64,000 nt of DNA from Topomyia yanbarensis (taxonomy: Eukaryota; Arthropoda; Insecta; Diptera; Culicidae): the NCBI RefSeq assembly GCF_030247195.1, contig NC_080671.1:184057725-184121724 (forward strand), given 5' to 3'. Below the pieces are notes generated by a model. The model ran no database searches. It was not told the origin of the DNA and saw only the letters and a list, made by a program, of their open reading frames with translations. Shown one piece after another: positions 34,730 to 46,449 of the stretch. The stretch's first letter is position 1, and the number at the start of each line of letters is the position of its first letter. The position numbers and the translations under genes were made by a program.

Positions 34730-34885
34730 CGTTTTCTTTCGATTTTATTTATTTCCTTATCTTCGGTATACACCGTACAGACACATTTTAAAACTATATA
34801 TTTCTTATTAATATCTTATATCTATGCTTGGAAACATTAAAATCATACACTGAAGAAGCTTCGCTAAATCTGCGGCAACATCTTT
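34730..34885 (-). other. 3' UTR of CR1/T1-type relic
   Basis: Minus-strand sequence after the RT stop. It holds an AATAAATAAA polyadenylation-like signal (plus-strand TTTATTTATT near 34744-34753) shortly before repeat copy C begins. Confidence 0.5.
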
Positions 34886-35716
34886 CTAGTGGATTATTTT
34901 GTCCATATGAAGTACGGTGTCTAGGGTCCACAACAGAGTGGGGTTACGGAGAACACGAGGAGGCGCATACAAATTAACGCCCGAGAGAAGATCGGGACTG
35001 TCGATATTACCTGACAGCAAGTCGAAAACAATAACTCTTTGCAGGAAGATATGGCGAGTCGCCAGAGTCTGCAGATCGAGTAGCATACATCTATCGGCAG
35101 AAGGAGGCAACACAACTGAATCATTCCATGGAAGTTTCCTGAGGGCGAATCGCACAAAACATCTTTGTATACGCTCTAGTCGGTCAATTTGAACGGCATG
35201 GTATGGTGCCCACACTTGCACAGCATACTCCAGAACACTTCTGATCAGGGCACAGTAAAGTGCTTTTAGTGCGTAGAAATCGTCGAAGTCCGCCGTGTTC
35301 CGCTTTAAGAAGCCCAGCATTCCGAAAGCTTTAGCAGTTATCGCGGTGATATGGTCGGAAAAGCTCAACTTCCTATCGAAGAACACTCCCAAGTCTCGGA
35401 TCGAGTCGACGCTTTCAATTGTTCTTCCTTTTAAGCTGTATTCATAACGTCCTGGAGTAAGCAAGCGTCCGAAACTGATTACTTTGCATTTATTAACGTT
35501 GACTTCCATTCCGTTAAGCGTGCACCATTCTTGAATAGTACAGATATCTTCTTGAAGCACTACGGCGTCAAGTGCAGAAGCGATAGTTCGGAAGATTTTG
35601 AGATCGTCCGCATAGAGCAATTTCCCAGACTTGATCCGACTGCAGATATCGTTAATAAACAGAATAAAAATAAGCTGGCCCAGATGACTGCCTTGCGGGA
35701 CACCTGTGGGTGAATC
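34886..35716 (-). pseudogene. CR1/T1-type reverse transcriptase C-terminal part, frame intact
   Basis: An open frame of about 275 codons runs from GVPQGSHLGQLIFILFINDI (RT motif B) through LLYADDLKIF (motif C, catalytic YADD intact). It continues through the conserved LKGRTIESVDSIRDLGVFFD and LRSVLEYAVQVWAPYHAVQID-like blocks (residues LIRSVLEYAVQVWAPYH) to a stop TAG at 34886-34888. The order and wording fit the Jockey superfamily, CR1/T1/Q-like. A TAA ends the frame just upstream of DSPTGVPQG, and nothing further 5' is recognisable, so this is a 5'-truncated insertion. The frame itself has no visible internal stop. There is no start codon at the 5' end, so no product is expected. Confidence 0.85.
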
Positions 35717-35849
35717 TTAAACCTTCACAATTACATCGCACACATGAAATTAGCTTGGATATTAATAAATATTTCAGATTACCAGAAGATCTCATCACAC
35801 AACTTATAAATGGATACAGAAATAGCTAGATAGATGTGAGTCGTGACAG

Positions 35850-35912
35850 TTGCCACGAAGAGAGAAGAGATAGAGAGGGAGAGAGAAAGAGAGAGATGGA
35901 GGGGGGTGAGGA
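35850..35912 (+). repeat. purine-rich (GA)n tract
   Basis: GAAGAGAGAAGAGATAGAGA followed by further GA/G-rich sequence ending in GGAGGGGGGTGAGG. Imperfect microsatellite. Confidence 0.8.
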
Positions 35913-35994
35913 ATGGCAGATGATGGTTAAGGCAGTGACCTTATTTTTATAGGCATATTATGCGATTTATTGATTCCTTACATCCTTATCATAA

Positions 35995-36095
35995 ATCGAT
36001 TGGTCGATTGGTATATGAGACTCGGCCCTTCGGGCCTCGGAAATTTTTTTCAAAGTTTAAGCGAATCCTATACATTTCTTTTGTAAGAAATATAA
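35995..36095 (+). repeat. interspersed repeat copy 3, 3' part (TCGGCCCTTCGGGCC)
   Basis: GATTGGTATATGAGACTCGG through TTTCTTTTGTAAGAAATATA match the 3' ends of copies at 1470-1572 and 30800-30900. Confidence 0.75.
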
Positions 36096-36099
36096 AAAG

Positions 36100-39000
36100 A
36101 TGAAAACTGACGTTTTCCGTTTATTTCTAGTACCTCAGGATCGGTTTATATGAGCATTTGAAGATGTTTGTTTCTTTAAAAAAGTTATTTTTAATATCAT
36201 TATCAACAATTTTACCGAAGATACCAAGCCTTTGAATATTTTTTTGAGTTTATTCTCCGTAATTATTTCCAAGAGAATTAATTACCAAAATTGTTTTTTC
36301 AAGAGATGCTCTGTATTATATTGTATAATTTCTTTGAAGACATTGAACCTCCAAAGTTGGTGGTAGCGAAATAATGTGATCTTGGCCGAGAAAAAAACTG
36401 GTTTCGAACCTTTATTTCAGAATTGTTGCCGTAAAAAGTGCATAACTTGAGAACGTGGTCTTGTGTACTAATTACGCCATCAATTTAGCACTTAAATGTA
36501 CGTCATAAATAGCCCCTTAATTCATTTTTTTATTTTGCGAAATTTTCAATCCCACCGTGTGGCTATTTTTATAATTGATCTTTAAATGCTCTGAAAACCT
36601 ATTCTGACATACTAGAGATAAGATGATATCGCCATTTTTCATCATTTTTCTTTTTGCTCTACGAAAAACAACATGCAGTCTCAACCCACTCAAGTTTTTT
36701 TGACAAGTAATGTTGAAAATGTTAAATTAAAATAAATCCCTCATATTAGAAAATGCGTTAAATGGGAGATGTTTTTTTGTTGAAAAAGCCTCTGATATCA
36801 GTATAAATTAACGATATTTCAATAAAAGTAAATAAACCTGGTTAATTTTAATTTTATATCGAATTCAAGAAGTGTGCAAAGTAGCCCGCAGCTAGTCCAC
36901 ATAAAATATTTTTAAACGCTATATGAATTATTTTTTTATGTGTGAACCAATTCTGCTCATATTTGGCATAAATAATGCGTACAAAATTGAAAAATTGATA
37001 AAAGGTGCGCAAAGATACCCCGCACGACGGTACGATACTTGAATTTATCAGTGATTGGATCAGAAGTGTCATTGATCTGATGCCATCCATCTTCAATGTC
37101 AAAAACTTTAAAAAATCTTAATTCATTGGCGCCGTAATTCGTCAAATTTCAGGTAGCTACCTACTCATGGCAGTAGCAATCGTAGATCTTATCGCAAGTT
37201 GTTTCATCCTCTGTCGAATCACTCCTACTATTTAAACACAATCTGATTTTTTTTTGAAGAATCACCCCTCAGTGCGAGCTCAAAACGATGGGTTGAAGTT
37301 TTCATCCAGCTCCTACCACGTGCTTCTCGGAACTCGCACCTTCCTACGGGGTCTCCTTCAGTTTGCTTCCGGAGGTAAAAAAGAGAAAGGAAAAGTGAAA
37401 TCAGGAACTATTCAGGTATTTCTAATTTCTCAGAGAACTATAGCAAAGCTAATCGTTCTGGAAATTAAATGTCAATTCATCGCTTCATCCAATTCCGTTC
37501 GGTTTCACGCTGCATCATCTGTGCGTGCGTGTGACTGATGTAGAGCCTACAATATCATATCGCTTCAGTATCGACCAGGGAACCTGGAACTAGTTACTCT
37601 ATTCTTCTCGTTTTACTCAGTGGAACGTCATTAAAGACGCACGTACCTACCTAGGCAGGAGACACACGTGATCGACGAGAATATGCAGCAAGTTTTCTCT
37701 TTCACCGCAGCCTGCTAAGATGCCATGTACTATGCATGAACGCACTTGGCGCGCTTCATTTCCCAGCTAATGAAGGATGAAATTTCGCTGACCGTAGCGG
37801 GTCGCTTTCCGCTTTTCCAACACGAACACACGATGTGGTCAGTAAAGACGGGGCTCTCATCTTACCATTCTATTCTTATACCATTTCGCATGGCATATGC
37901 ATGATTCACATCATAAAGCACAATTGGACTGGCCATTGGATCGGTCGGTCGGTCGGTCGGTCGAGTTGAGTCTAGTCGCGACCAAGAGGGGTGTTCCTTC
38001 GATGTGGCGTTCTCTGAAGAAGATCGAAACATCGGCCGATCGCGACGGCATTTTATCATGTAAAGTGCAGTTTTTGTTGACACTTGATTCGTCTGAACTG
38101 TCTGGTGTATTTATTTATACTCCGCAACCGACCGGATATCGGGCCGTCGAGATTGCAATTGAATGGCGTTTAGAGCAAAACAACTGAGCTGTCTTGCATG
38201 CAGAGAACGAATGTTGAGAATGTGTCATTTTGGATCATAAATTTAATGAATTGGCAATTAATTGCTACTGATGGCATTATTGTTGGTTTCTCGGCGTTCT
38301 CGGTGTGTTATTCGTTGGTTTACGTGACAATCTGAAGGTTTTATGGTAGGATGTAGTGCAGAGGTATTATTTGTTATAAAGAAAATTGATCATTATAGTA
38401 ACGAATCATTTTTTTTCAACATTTATACTATTCTCATACACATGTTCGTGTTCTTGGTTGTGCTCTTCCGTTGCAGTTCTTCGACCCTGAAATTGTTGTC
38501 GCAGATCAAGTTCGATAAGTTGGGGTAATTCTTACGTAAAAACTAAATATGTCAGCTCACATCGATTTCAGAATCAAGAGAGCTAACGTGGCCTTACGCC
38601 AATGGGAACTAGATTTCGGCAAATCTTTGAGACTTAAACTTAATTATGCAGCATTTTGTGTGACTTCAAATTGGCGCACTGCTCTATTTGTTGGCCCAAT
38701 TTGACTCTATAACTCCACTGTGGACCCTATGGAAAATAAACATCCCCTCCCAACCGTCACTACTAGAGCACTTAGCATTGATCGAAACATTCGTAAAAAT
38801 CACATTCGGCCCTTTCAACTCACAACTGCGTATGTAAGCACGTAGCACACGCCCAATCGAACCCAACCGGAAACAGAGCCTGACCCTTGACCAGCTCCCG
38901 TCGGAATTCCGGAATATGTTGTCACCAGATCTCAATCCTAGCCTGTTTGACTGGTGTGGGATGTAATTATCTCATTGTTCAGATTCTTGCTGGAGCAGGG

Positions 39001-39590
39001 ATGTCAGATCTGTGCGCAGAGACAAGAAGTAAGTAGTAAGAGTATTGACAACATTATTTAACGTGTAATTTCTTTGGGATCAATATTTTTGAGATACCCT
39101 TACACCATCAATATATTGATGAATATTGGATTTATTGTAATATTTTCGCTCGTGTAGGGTCCGCTTTAAGGAAAACGGACGTTTGTCCCATTTTTAGTTT
39201 GGCACGAGGTGAAAATTGAGCGCGAAGTCAAAAATTGAGAGATCTGTGCTATTCTGTGCATTATAACAGAAAATTATGGAAATCTGTGCATTAGAACAGA
39301 TAACTGTGTAAATCTGCGCAGAATATTGAAAATTTGTGATAAACAGATTAATCAATGTACCTGGCATTTCAGGAAAGTAAAAAACCCGAACAGTCGAAAG
39401 GGTACTGCCCTTCCCCCCGTTACATATCAATCGACTATGCCTTCTCCACATGTTTTCGACAGTTAAACAGTTCTGGGGTCTGGCAGGCAGACCTTCGGCA
39501 GTGAAAAAATTTCGGGGGGTCTGGAAGGAAGAGCTCTGCCAGAGTCTTTCGTCGGAATTCGATCACCAAGCACTTTTTCGGATTTACACA
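36100..39590. other. intergenic DNA, no gene supported; low-copy-looking 37.2-39.2 kb
   Basis: 36.1-37.1 kb is AT-rich and repeat-like. 37.2-39.2 kb is GC-balanced without transposon signatures; it has a TCGG tetranucleotide run at 37942-37963 and an E-box-like CACGTG near 37665. At 39235-39345 there are diverged repeats of ATCTGTGCATTA-type units. Short frames have no recognisable domain. Confidence 0.4.
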
Positions 39591-39599
39591 CACGCAGTT

Positions 39600-39765
39600 C
39601 TTGCTATACCACAATTAGCGAAAGTTTTATGCTAAGATCTTCTGTACATAACCGGCGAAGAGTTTTCAGCACTAAATACATGTCATTAGCGTAAAGAAGA
39701 AACATCAATGGTCTTAAATGGCTTCCTTGTGCTATACCTGGCAATCTCCAATGACAACCATTATA
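39600..39765 (-). pseudogene. short reverse transcriptase remnant
   Basis: The minus strand at about 39760-39695 reads LPGIAQGSHLRPLMFLLYAND, resembling RT motif B of Jockey-superfamily elements (GVPQGSHLGPLLF). Only about 50 codons are recognisable, without the ADD box. Confidence 0.45.
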
Positions 39766-40220
39766 TCTCATTCGTTTTCGAGCGCTTTGTCGAAACAGAA
39801 GTGTTTCATTGTCAGTCCGTGCAGTCTATAGCGACAAAGAATAGTGCTAATCCGCGTTCATGGTTATCTTGCGCACTCTCCGCCTCGTCGAGGTTTCAGT
39901 ATGTTTTCCCTTCTTTTGTGTTTCTGATTCTGAGTACCGTTAGCCGGCCAGTGACCAGTGAAGCAGCGTTCTTCCAATAAGCCGTCTGGATACCATTACA
40001 TACACAAGTGAAGTATTAGTTTACGTTTCCCTTTTTGGTTGTCTAACTAACGTGCACTGGGCAATACGCCCGTGAAAAATTAACTTTCTCTGACGGCGGT
40101 TCATCTCAAGGTGAGATCGGCTCCCCGGCTCAAAGTATATCCAAGTTCACCACCGTACCCTTCGTGATGTTCCTTCGGACCAACGACAAAAAGTATTTGA
40201 ATCTATTGCAGATTTCTTGA

Positions 40221-41048
40221 GTTCTGACGGATCAGTATTCGGCCGTGACAGAAATATCAAAAATTCGCCCTGATAAGCTTCGGGTGGTTGTTAACAGTTT
40301 AAATCAGGCAAATCATATTACTGGCTTCGGGCCCTCTACGAAGGAATACAGGGTGTACATTCCAGCTAACAGTGTTGAAGTCAGTGGGATCGTTTCCGAT
40401 TCGAGTCTGAGTTGCGAGAACCTTCTAAAATATGGGACTTGCTGTTTCAAAGACCCCATGATTAAGCCAGTGAAGATACTGGAATGCAAACGTTTGCATT
40501 CAACATCAGTCGCAGCTGACGGCAAGAAAATATACGTTAACTCAGACTCTTATCGGGTGACCTTCGCCGGTTCTGGTCTACCCAACTACCTCCTCTTTGA
40601 CAAGGTTCGTCTACCTGTTCGCCTCTTTGTGTCGCGGGTCATGAACTGTACTAATTGTAAACAATTGGGACACACAACCTCCCATTGTAGCAATAAGGCC
40701 AGTTGTGCGAAATGCAGTGGCAATCATGCGGATGATTTCTGTGAAAGGGTTGTCGAACAGTGTCTCTACTGTCGGGGTAATCCATATGATCTTCCTTCAT
40801 GTCCCGCGTACAAACAGGGCGAGGAGAATCTCAAGCGTTCTCTTCAGGGACGCCCTAAGCGATCTTTTGGACAAATGCTTAAGATAGCTACGCCACCGAT
40901 CTCTACGAACATCTATACCAACTTGTCCACTGGCGAAGACGGCTTTGCGATACTGCGGAACTCCTCCCAGCACCGAGGCTCGTTTTACTTGACTTCAACT
41001 CCCACGGTACGACATGGGGTTACCTTCATGACGATAATCGATTCATGA
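40221..41048 (+). pseudogene. Jockey-type gag (ORF1) with CCHC knuckles
   Basis: Open from 40221 to 41048. The true N-terminus lies upstream in another frame (around 40100, near KFTTVPFVMFLRTNDKKYL), so no initiator Met is in frame. Blocks: KIRPDKLRVVVNSLNQANHI, EYRVYIPANSVEVSGIVSDS (matching the relic at 5.9-6.4 kb), then FDKVRLPVRLFVSRVMNCTN, then three zinc knuckles. Knuckle 1 is CTNCKQLGHTTSHC (complete). Knuckle 2 is CAKCSGNHADDFC (one residue short). Knuckle 3 is CLYCRGNPYDLPSC, where the expected His is Tyr. At its end the frame runs into endonuclease sequence read in the wrong frame, so a large internal deletion fused ORF1 to ORF2. Confidence 0.85.
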
Positions 41049-41630
41049 GCTTTGCGACAACTTCAATATGAGCAAGAATTCAAGAATGAATGACACGGAT
41101 TCCTGTCCCTCCAGCGCGTCCGAGCGCCTTAGACCGGTCTCTCTGCTCGACATTGCTGCGGTTATGTGGAAAGTAGCCTCAGATCCCACGGTAGCGACCA
41201 TCTGCCAATCGTAATTAATATTGCTAACGGTTCAGTGCCACCGAATACAATCAATGTTTCGTATGACCTCACACGAAATATTGATTGGAAGAGCTACGCG
41301 TCCGCGATATCCGGAAAAGTAGAATCGACACAAGAACTTCCTTCGGAGGAAGAGTGCGGGTTCATGGCTGGCTTGATTCTCGATACCGCGATTCAAGCTC
41401 ATACTAAACGCATACCAGACGCGAACTCTCGCGGGCGTCCTCCCAATCCATGGTGGGACAAAGAGTGCTCAGACGTGTACGCGGAGAAGGCCGCCGCGAA
41501 TAAGACCCTTCGGGATGACGGGCTGCCAGCCAGCTACCGACAGTACGCGGTGGCGGAAACGCGCATGAAGAGTTTGATGAAAGCCAAGAAACGTAGCTAC
41601 TGGCGCCGGTTCGTCGACAGGTTAACCTGA
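40988..41630 (+). pseudogene. Jockey-type ORF2, endonuclease remnant and linker
   Basis: A frame different from gag reads LDFNSHGTTWGYLHDDNR near 40990-41044, the catalytic Asp/Asn motif of the endonuclease. The last motif HGSDHLPIVINIANG (catalytic His) begins near 41190. The frame at 41166-41630 then covers the endonuclease-to-RT linker to KKRSYWRRFVDRLT. The N-terminal half of the endonuclease is absent. The region between has several frameshifts. Confidence 0.8.
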
Positions 41631-41639
41631 ATAACATCG

Positions 41640-42660
41640 ATGAGGACTCTTTGGGGCACGGCCAGGCGCATAAGAAATCGAAACACTACTAACGGCAGCA
41701 TGGAATATTCAAACCTTTGGATATTCGATTTTGCCTAGAAGGTTTACCCGGATTCCGCCGCGGCACAGAAGAACTACCGCGACGCGTACTCTCACGACAA
41801 CGCGAACGAAACGCCTTTTTCGATGGTGCAGTTCTCACTTGCTCGCTTGTTGTGTAACAATAAAGCTCCAGGGCCAGACAGAATCAAATTTAACTTGTTG
41901 AAGAATCTGCCAGACTCTGCCGCTTGTTGAACTTATTTAATAAGTTACTTGAGGTTAACATTGTCCCACACGATTCGAGACAAGTGAAGGTGATCGCCAT
42001 CCAAAAACCAGGAAAACCAGCCTCCGACCACAATTTGTATCGACCGATCGCAATGCTGTCCTGTATCCGGAAGTTGTTCGAGAAAATGATCCTATCCCGC
42101 CTCGGCAATTGGGTCGAAGCAAATGGCTTACTACAGATACACAATTTGGCTTTCGAAAAGGCAGAGGGACGAACGATTGTCTTGCGTTGCTCTCAACCGA
42201 AATTCAAATGCCCTATGCTAGCAAAGAGCAGATGGTATCAGTGATCTTAGATATTAAGGGAGCTTTTGATTCAGTTTCGATCAACATTCTTTCAGAGAAG
42301 CTGCACCAGAATGATGTTTCAGCGACTTTAAACCACTTTTTACTAAACATGTTGTCAGAAAAGCACATGCATTTTTCGCATGGTGACTTATCGACATCAC
42401 GATTTAGCTACATGAGCCTTCCCCAGGGCTCATGTCTAAGCCCCCTGTTATACAATTTCTACGTCAACGACATTGACGAATGTCTTGACAATTCTTGCAC
42501 GTTAATGCAACTTGCAGACGATTGCGTGGTTTCTGTAACGAGACCCAAAGCTGTCGATCTACAAGGACCATTACAGAATACCTTGGACAATTTGTCTGCT
42601 TGGGCTATTAAGCTGGGTACGAATTCTCCACGGAGAAAACTGAGCTAGTTGTATTTTCTA
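41640..42660 (+). pseudogene. Jockey-type ORF2, RT fingers and palm
   Basis: Split over frames: NNKAPGPDRIKFNLL near 41862, then VKVIAIQKPGKPASDHNLYR with PIAMLSCIRKLFEKMI (41985-42095), then TQFGFRKGRGTNDCLALLST, VSVILDIKGAFDSVS (motif A) and MSLPQGSCLSPLLYNFYVND (motif B). Last is LMQLADDCVVSVT (motif C, ADD with Leu for Tyr), to about 42648. The order is canonical for Jockey RTs. Frame changes near 41940 and 42130 and stops near 42660 disable it. It is interrupted by the 1501-bp element starting at 42699. Confidence 0.85.
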
Positions 42661-42698
42661 GGAAGCGTTAACCAGCACAACTACTGCTTCTATGAGCT

Positions 42699-44199
42699 CG
42701 TCGCTGTTGTGCTATCTTATGACAAACGCTATTTTGGGGTAAACTGAGTTAGATATGCCACATTACTTGTCTAAACAATCTCTACAAAGTGGCGTTTACA
42801 GAATTTCGACTTTCTGCATGGTTACTGAGATATAGCGAGAAATGTGCTGAGAAATTTTTAATTTTTTGCTTCAAATGACTGTGTAGTGGGATTGGCTCAA
42901 ATTATCTTGATGAATAAGATGTTTTTATATCATACTATCTTGCGGTTCGGCTTCGCCTCATCAGAAACCGACACTAACACATTGTCGGAATAAATTAGCG
43001 CCGGCTTGACGCAAATCCCTTAAAACTAAAACACACTATGTGTTTCAATCAAACGACTGATCAAACGTGATGTCCCGTTCGAGCAGAAGTTCTGTTTATT
43101 TGGATTTGCGTCAAGCCGGCGCTAATTTATTTCGACAATGTGTTAGTGTCGGTTTCTGATGAGGCGAAGCCGAAACGCAACATAGTATGAAATAAGGATT
43201 TGTGCCCTCCTGTACAAAGACTGGTTTTTACCAACAAATTTTCACCCTAGTGAGAAATTTTGGTTTTTACCAAATTTTCCTCCTTAGGGTGAAATATAGC
43301 ATAGTGCTTTCGCATAGGCCTGCTAAGCCAAGACAAGTTTCGGCTTCACTTGTGTCTCATCGGCATAAACAGAACTTCTGCTCGAACGGGACATCACGTT
43401 TGATCAGTCGTTTGATTGAAACACATAGTGTGTTTTAGTTTTAAGGGATTTGCGTCAAGCCGGCGCTAATTTATTCCGACAATGTGTTAGTGTCGGTTTC
43501 TGATGAGGCGAAGTCGAAACGCAACATAGTATGAAATAAAGATTTGTGCCCTCCTGTACAAAGACTGGTTTTTACCAACAAATTTTCACCCTAGTGAGAA
43601 ATTTTGGTTTTTACCAAATTTTCCTCCTTAGGGTGAAATATAGCATAGTGTTTTTATATGTTAAACTATCTCAGAAACACAATGGCATAATCATTTTAAA
43701 AAAACAAAAATGCGCGAATTGTGTAATAATGCAATTTAAGTTTTAAACTGGAAATATAGCATATTTGGCAACACTGTAACCAAAAATAACTATTTTTGCT
43801 AGATTCCCTGACTTATTTCCTTCAAAATGCATCTCACTGATTGTTTATAGACCAAATGAAGCCAAAGATATGAATAAAAGTTAATAGGTGATGATTTTTT
43901 TTCTATGGAAAATTTTCCATGCACGATTATGACACGCTATACAAATTTTGTCATCAATACACATCTATGACACGTGTGAGTGCGACTTTTGTTTACATTT
44001 ATACTAAAAGCTCGCAACATAGTCAACTGATCTTTGTAAAATTTGAGTGTTTAACACAGAATAGACAGAAGCATCAATTGCCTTCCTTGAATTTTTTATA
44101 CCATTTATAAATTTCGAGATATTCAATCTCAAACTTTAAAAATCGTTTTTCTCGAAATGTGCAAAATGGCGTATGTCATAAGATAGCACAACAGCGACG
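42699..44199. mobile_element. 1501-bp DNA transposon, non-autonomous, AGCT duplication
   Basis: Ends CGTCGCTGTTGTGCTATCTT and (reverse complement of the right end) CGTCGCTGTTGTGCTATCTT are identical over the first 20 bp and similar for about 40 bp. Flanks AGCT at 42695-42698 and 44200-44203 form a 4-bp duplication. It lies within the Jockey RT region. A truncated end of the same family abuts satellite array 1 at 11208-11310. The interior is noncoding and contains a fold-back repeat (42930-43650). Superfamily not assigned. Confidence 0.8.
42930..43650. repeat. fold-back repeat with two direct copies and an inverted copy
   Basis: A 205-bp block (begins GGATTTGCGTCAAGCCGGCG) occurs at 43102-43306 and 43446-43650. 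Its first part is present inverted at about 42930-43020 (CTTCGCCTCATCAGAAACCG). The stretch 43014-43093 (TAAAACTAAAACACACTATG) is inverted relative to about 43362-43448. The whole can fold into long stems. A related fold-back lies at 54065-54394. Confidence 0.8.
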
Positions 44200-44203
44200 A
44201 GCT

Positions 44204-44810
44204 ATCGCTCAGGTCTTCGCCGTAAAATATCTAGGGGTCTGGTTCGACTCGAAAGGTACTTGGAAATGCCATATTCGGTATCTGAAATAGAAATGCCAAG
44301 TAAGGATCAATTTTCGTACACGAACCGGAACATGGTGGGGTGCCCTCCCAGGAGACCTAATTAGGTTGTATCAAACAACGATACTGTCGGTAATGGAATA
44401 CGGATGCTTCTGCTTTCGCTCCGCCGCGAACATACATTTCATCAAACTCGAAAGAATTCTGTATCGTTGTTTGCGTATCGCCTTAGGGTGCACGCAGTCG
44501 ACCCATACGATGAGTCTCGAAGTGCTGTCGGGCGTTCTCCCGTTGAAAAATCGATTTTGGGAGCTCTCATATCGATTGCTCATTCTCAATCATCACCGGG
44601 TTCGATGAACCCGGTGATGATTGAAAATTTCGAAAGGCTTGAGCTCAATTCTCAGACCCGTTTCATGTCCCTGTACTTTGACTACATGGCGCAGAATATT
44701 AACCCTTCTTCTTACATTCCCAACCGTGTGCATTTCATAAATACTTCTGAATCTACTGTTTTCTTCGACACATCCATGAAAGACGAGATTAGTGGAATTC
44801 CGGACCACAT
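44204..44810 (+). pseudogene. Jockey-type ORF2, RT thumb to RNase H linker
   Basis: Resumes after the 1501-bp insertion with KYLGVWFDSKGTWKCHIRYL near 44227-44287. It continues with WWGALPGDL-like sequence, then the frame at 44366-44608 (TTILSVMEYGCFCFRSAANI, LYRCLRIALGCTQSTHTMSL). It then changes frame at a 17-bp inverted duplication (44586-44624) and continues NPVMIENFERLELNSQTRFM and YFDYMAQNINPSSYIPNRVH. Blocks follow the usual Jockey order. Confidence 0.8.
44586..44624. repeat. 17-bp perfect inverted repeat with 5-nt spacer
   Basis: TCAATCATCACCGGGTT (44586-44602) and its exact complement at 44608-44624. The right arm fits the RT coding frame (NPVMI); the left arm does not. The left arm is therefore likely a templated inverted duplication that caused the frameshift. 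Confidence 0.85.
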
Positions 44811-45300
44811 ACTCCCACAAGTGGTTCCAAACATTTATTATAATAAATTCCGAGAAGTCGACAATTCTAAGATGTTTTATACTGACGGATCAAACCTCGA
44901 AGGGTCCACTGGCTTCGGTATTTTCAATCAAAAATTCACCGCCTCCTACAAACTCAGTGACCCCGCTGCAGTTTACGCTGCAGAACTAGTTGCTATTCAG
45001 TATACCCTTGGAGTCATTGATACATTACCCGCAGACTATTACTTCATCGTCTCGAATAGTTTGAGTTTGATTGACGCTATTCGCTCGATGAAACATGGAA
45101 AGCACTCCTCGTATTTTTTGGGGAAAATACGGGAGCTACTGAGTGCTTTATCTGACAAATCTTTCTAGATTAACTTGGTATGGGTCCCTTCTCATTGCTC
45201 CATTTCAGGCAAGGCGGACTCCTTAGCTAAGGCGGGTGCCCTAGAAGGTGACGTTTTTGAAAGAATTTGCTTCCACAAATTTTTCAGTATTACTCATCAG
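44811..45300 (+). pseudogene. Jockey-type RNase H domain
   Basis: Within the frame ending at 45168: KFREVDNSKMFYTDGSNLEG (first catalytic Asp in YTDGS), VYAAELVAIQYTLGVIDT (catalytic Glu in AAEL), and FIVSNSLSLIDAI, where Asn replaces the expected third Asp (the minus-strand copy has DSLS). A TAG at about 45166-45168 precedes VWVPSHCSISGKADSLAKAG, the His/Asp end of the domain. RNase H degrades the RNA strand during element copying. The lost Asp and the stop make this copy inactive. Confidence 0.85.
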
Positions 45301-45632
45301 AGAACCCTCGAAAGTTGGACATCTTCGTGGAGCAATGGTAAACTAGGAAGGTGGCTAATATGGTAAACTAGGAAGGAAGTGATATCCCGACTCAAGGCAA
45401 ACCATTACACGCTGGATGCGCATATCCGGCGTATTGGTCTCGTAGATAGTAGTGTCTGCGTTTGCGGCGACGACTATCACGATATCGAGCACATTGTCTG
45501 GGCGTGCACCGAGTACAGTTCAGCAGGGTCTCGGCTAAAAGTTACCCTGCGGGCCCGAGGAAGACCATCTAACGTACCGGTTTGAGATGTTATGGCAAGC
45601 CACGATATGCTCTATAGGTCCCTCATATACAC
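45300..45632 (+). pseudogene. Jockey-type ORF2 C-terminal Cys/His block
   Basis: Reads QRTLESWTSSWSNGKLGRWL, a stop, then MISRLKANHYTLDAHIRRIG and the conserved SSVCVCGDDYHDIEHIVWAC (C-x-C ... H ... C) and GRPSNVPV. The frame breaks near 45585. The last codons continue beyond the long-TIR element at 51153 (FLKTIHIQI, stop). Confidence 0.85.
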
Positions 45633-46440
45633 TAGGGTGACAATAAAACGACCATTTTTGAAATCACTAATCTCTTACACCCCCTAGCGTCGTTCCAAAT
45701 CATGAAAAAATGACACTGCCCAAATTTGAACGAAATCGGTTAACCCTAACCCCTCCCCCAAAGAGCTTAAAGTTTGTATGGGATTTTTGGCCAAAATGTA
45801 GTGGGAAACACTCGCAGTTCGCAAAATCGCCGCTAGAGGTCGCTGTAAACTTCCGATCACGGACCTAGGAAGGAGTTAAGCTTTTGAAGATATGCTGAAC
45901 AAGTTTGTCGAAGACTGCAAGACAATCCAACCAACCGTTAAAGAGTTATTAACGTTTAAAGTTGGATACTGCTGCTTAACATTCTCAAAGGGCGTACTCC
46001 GCTTATCTCATGTATGTGAACCACGAGTGAAGGTGGGACAAAGTTAGGAAAAACTCATATATCTCTGAAACGATGAGAGATAGAAAGCTATGATGTTCCA
46101 CAAAGTTGTAGAGGAATAAAAGAACTTTTTGGTTTCACTAGAAAGTTTCAGGATTTCTCCGCAAGGTGGCGGTAGTGAGCCAAGCAATTTAAAGGGAATA
46201 CTCCTATCTGTATAACGGTAAGAGATGGAGCATTTGAATGTTCTACAAAGTTGTAGAGTAGCAAAAAATATTTTCTTTTCTCATTTGAAATATGCAGAAT
46301 TCTACCACATGCAGGCGCCAGTGATCAAAATTAATTCAAGGTAATACTCCAATCCATACAATGGTAAAAGCTAGTGCAATCTGATGTTCTGCGAAGTTAT
46401 ACAGTATTTCAAAGGCTTTCGTGTCTCGTTATTAAAATTG
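45633..46440 (+). repeat. left long terminal inverted repeat
   Basis: Contains three internal direct repeats starting near 46055, 46198 and 46342. Each pairs a phrase like TATCTGTATAACGGTAAGAG with GATGTTCTACAAAGTTGTAG, spaced about 143 bp. The TIR is therefore itself built from repeats. Confidence 0.8.
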
Positions 46441-46449
46441 GAATAAGGA

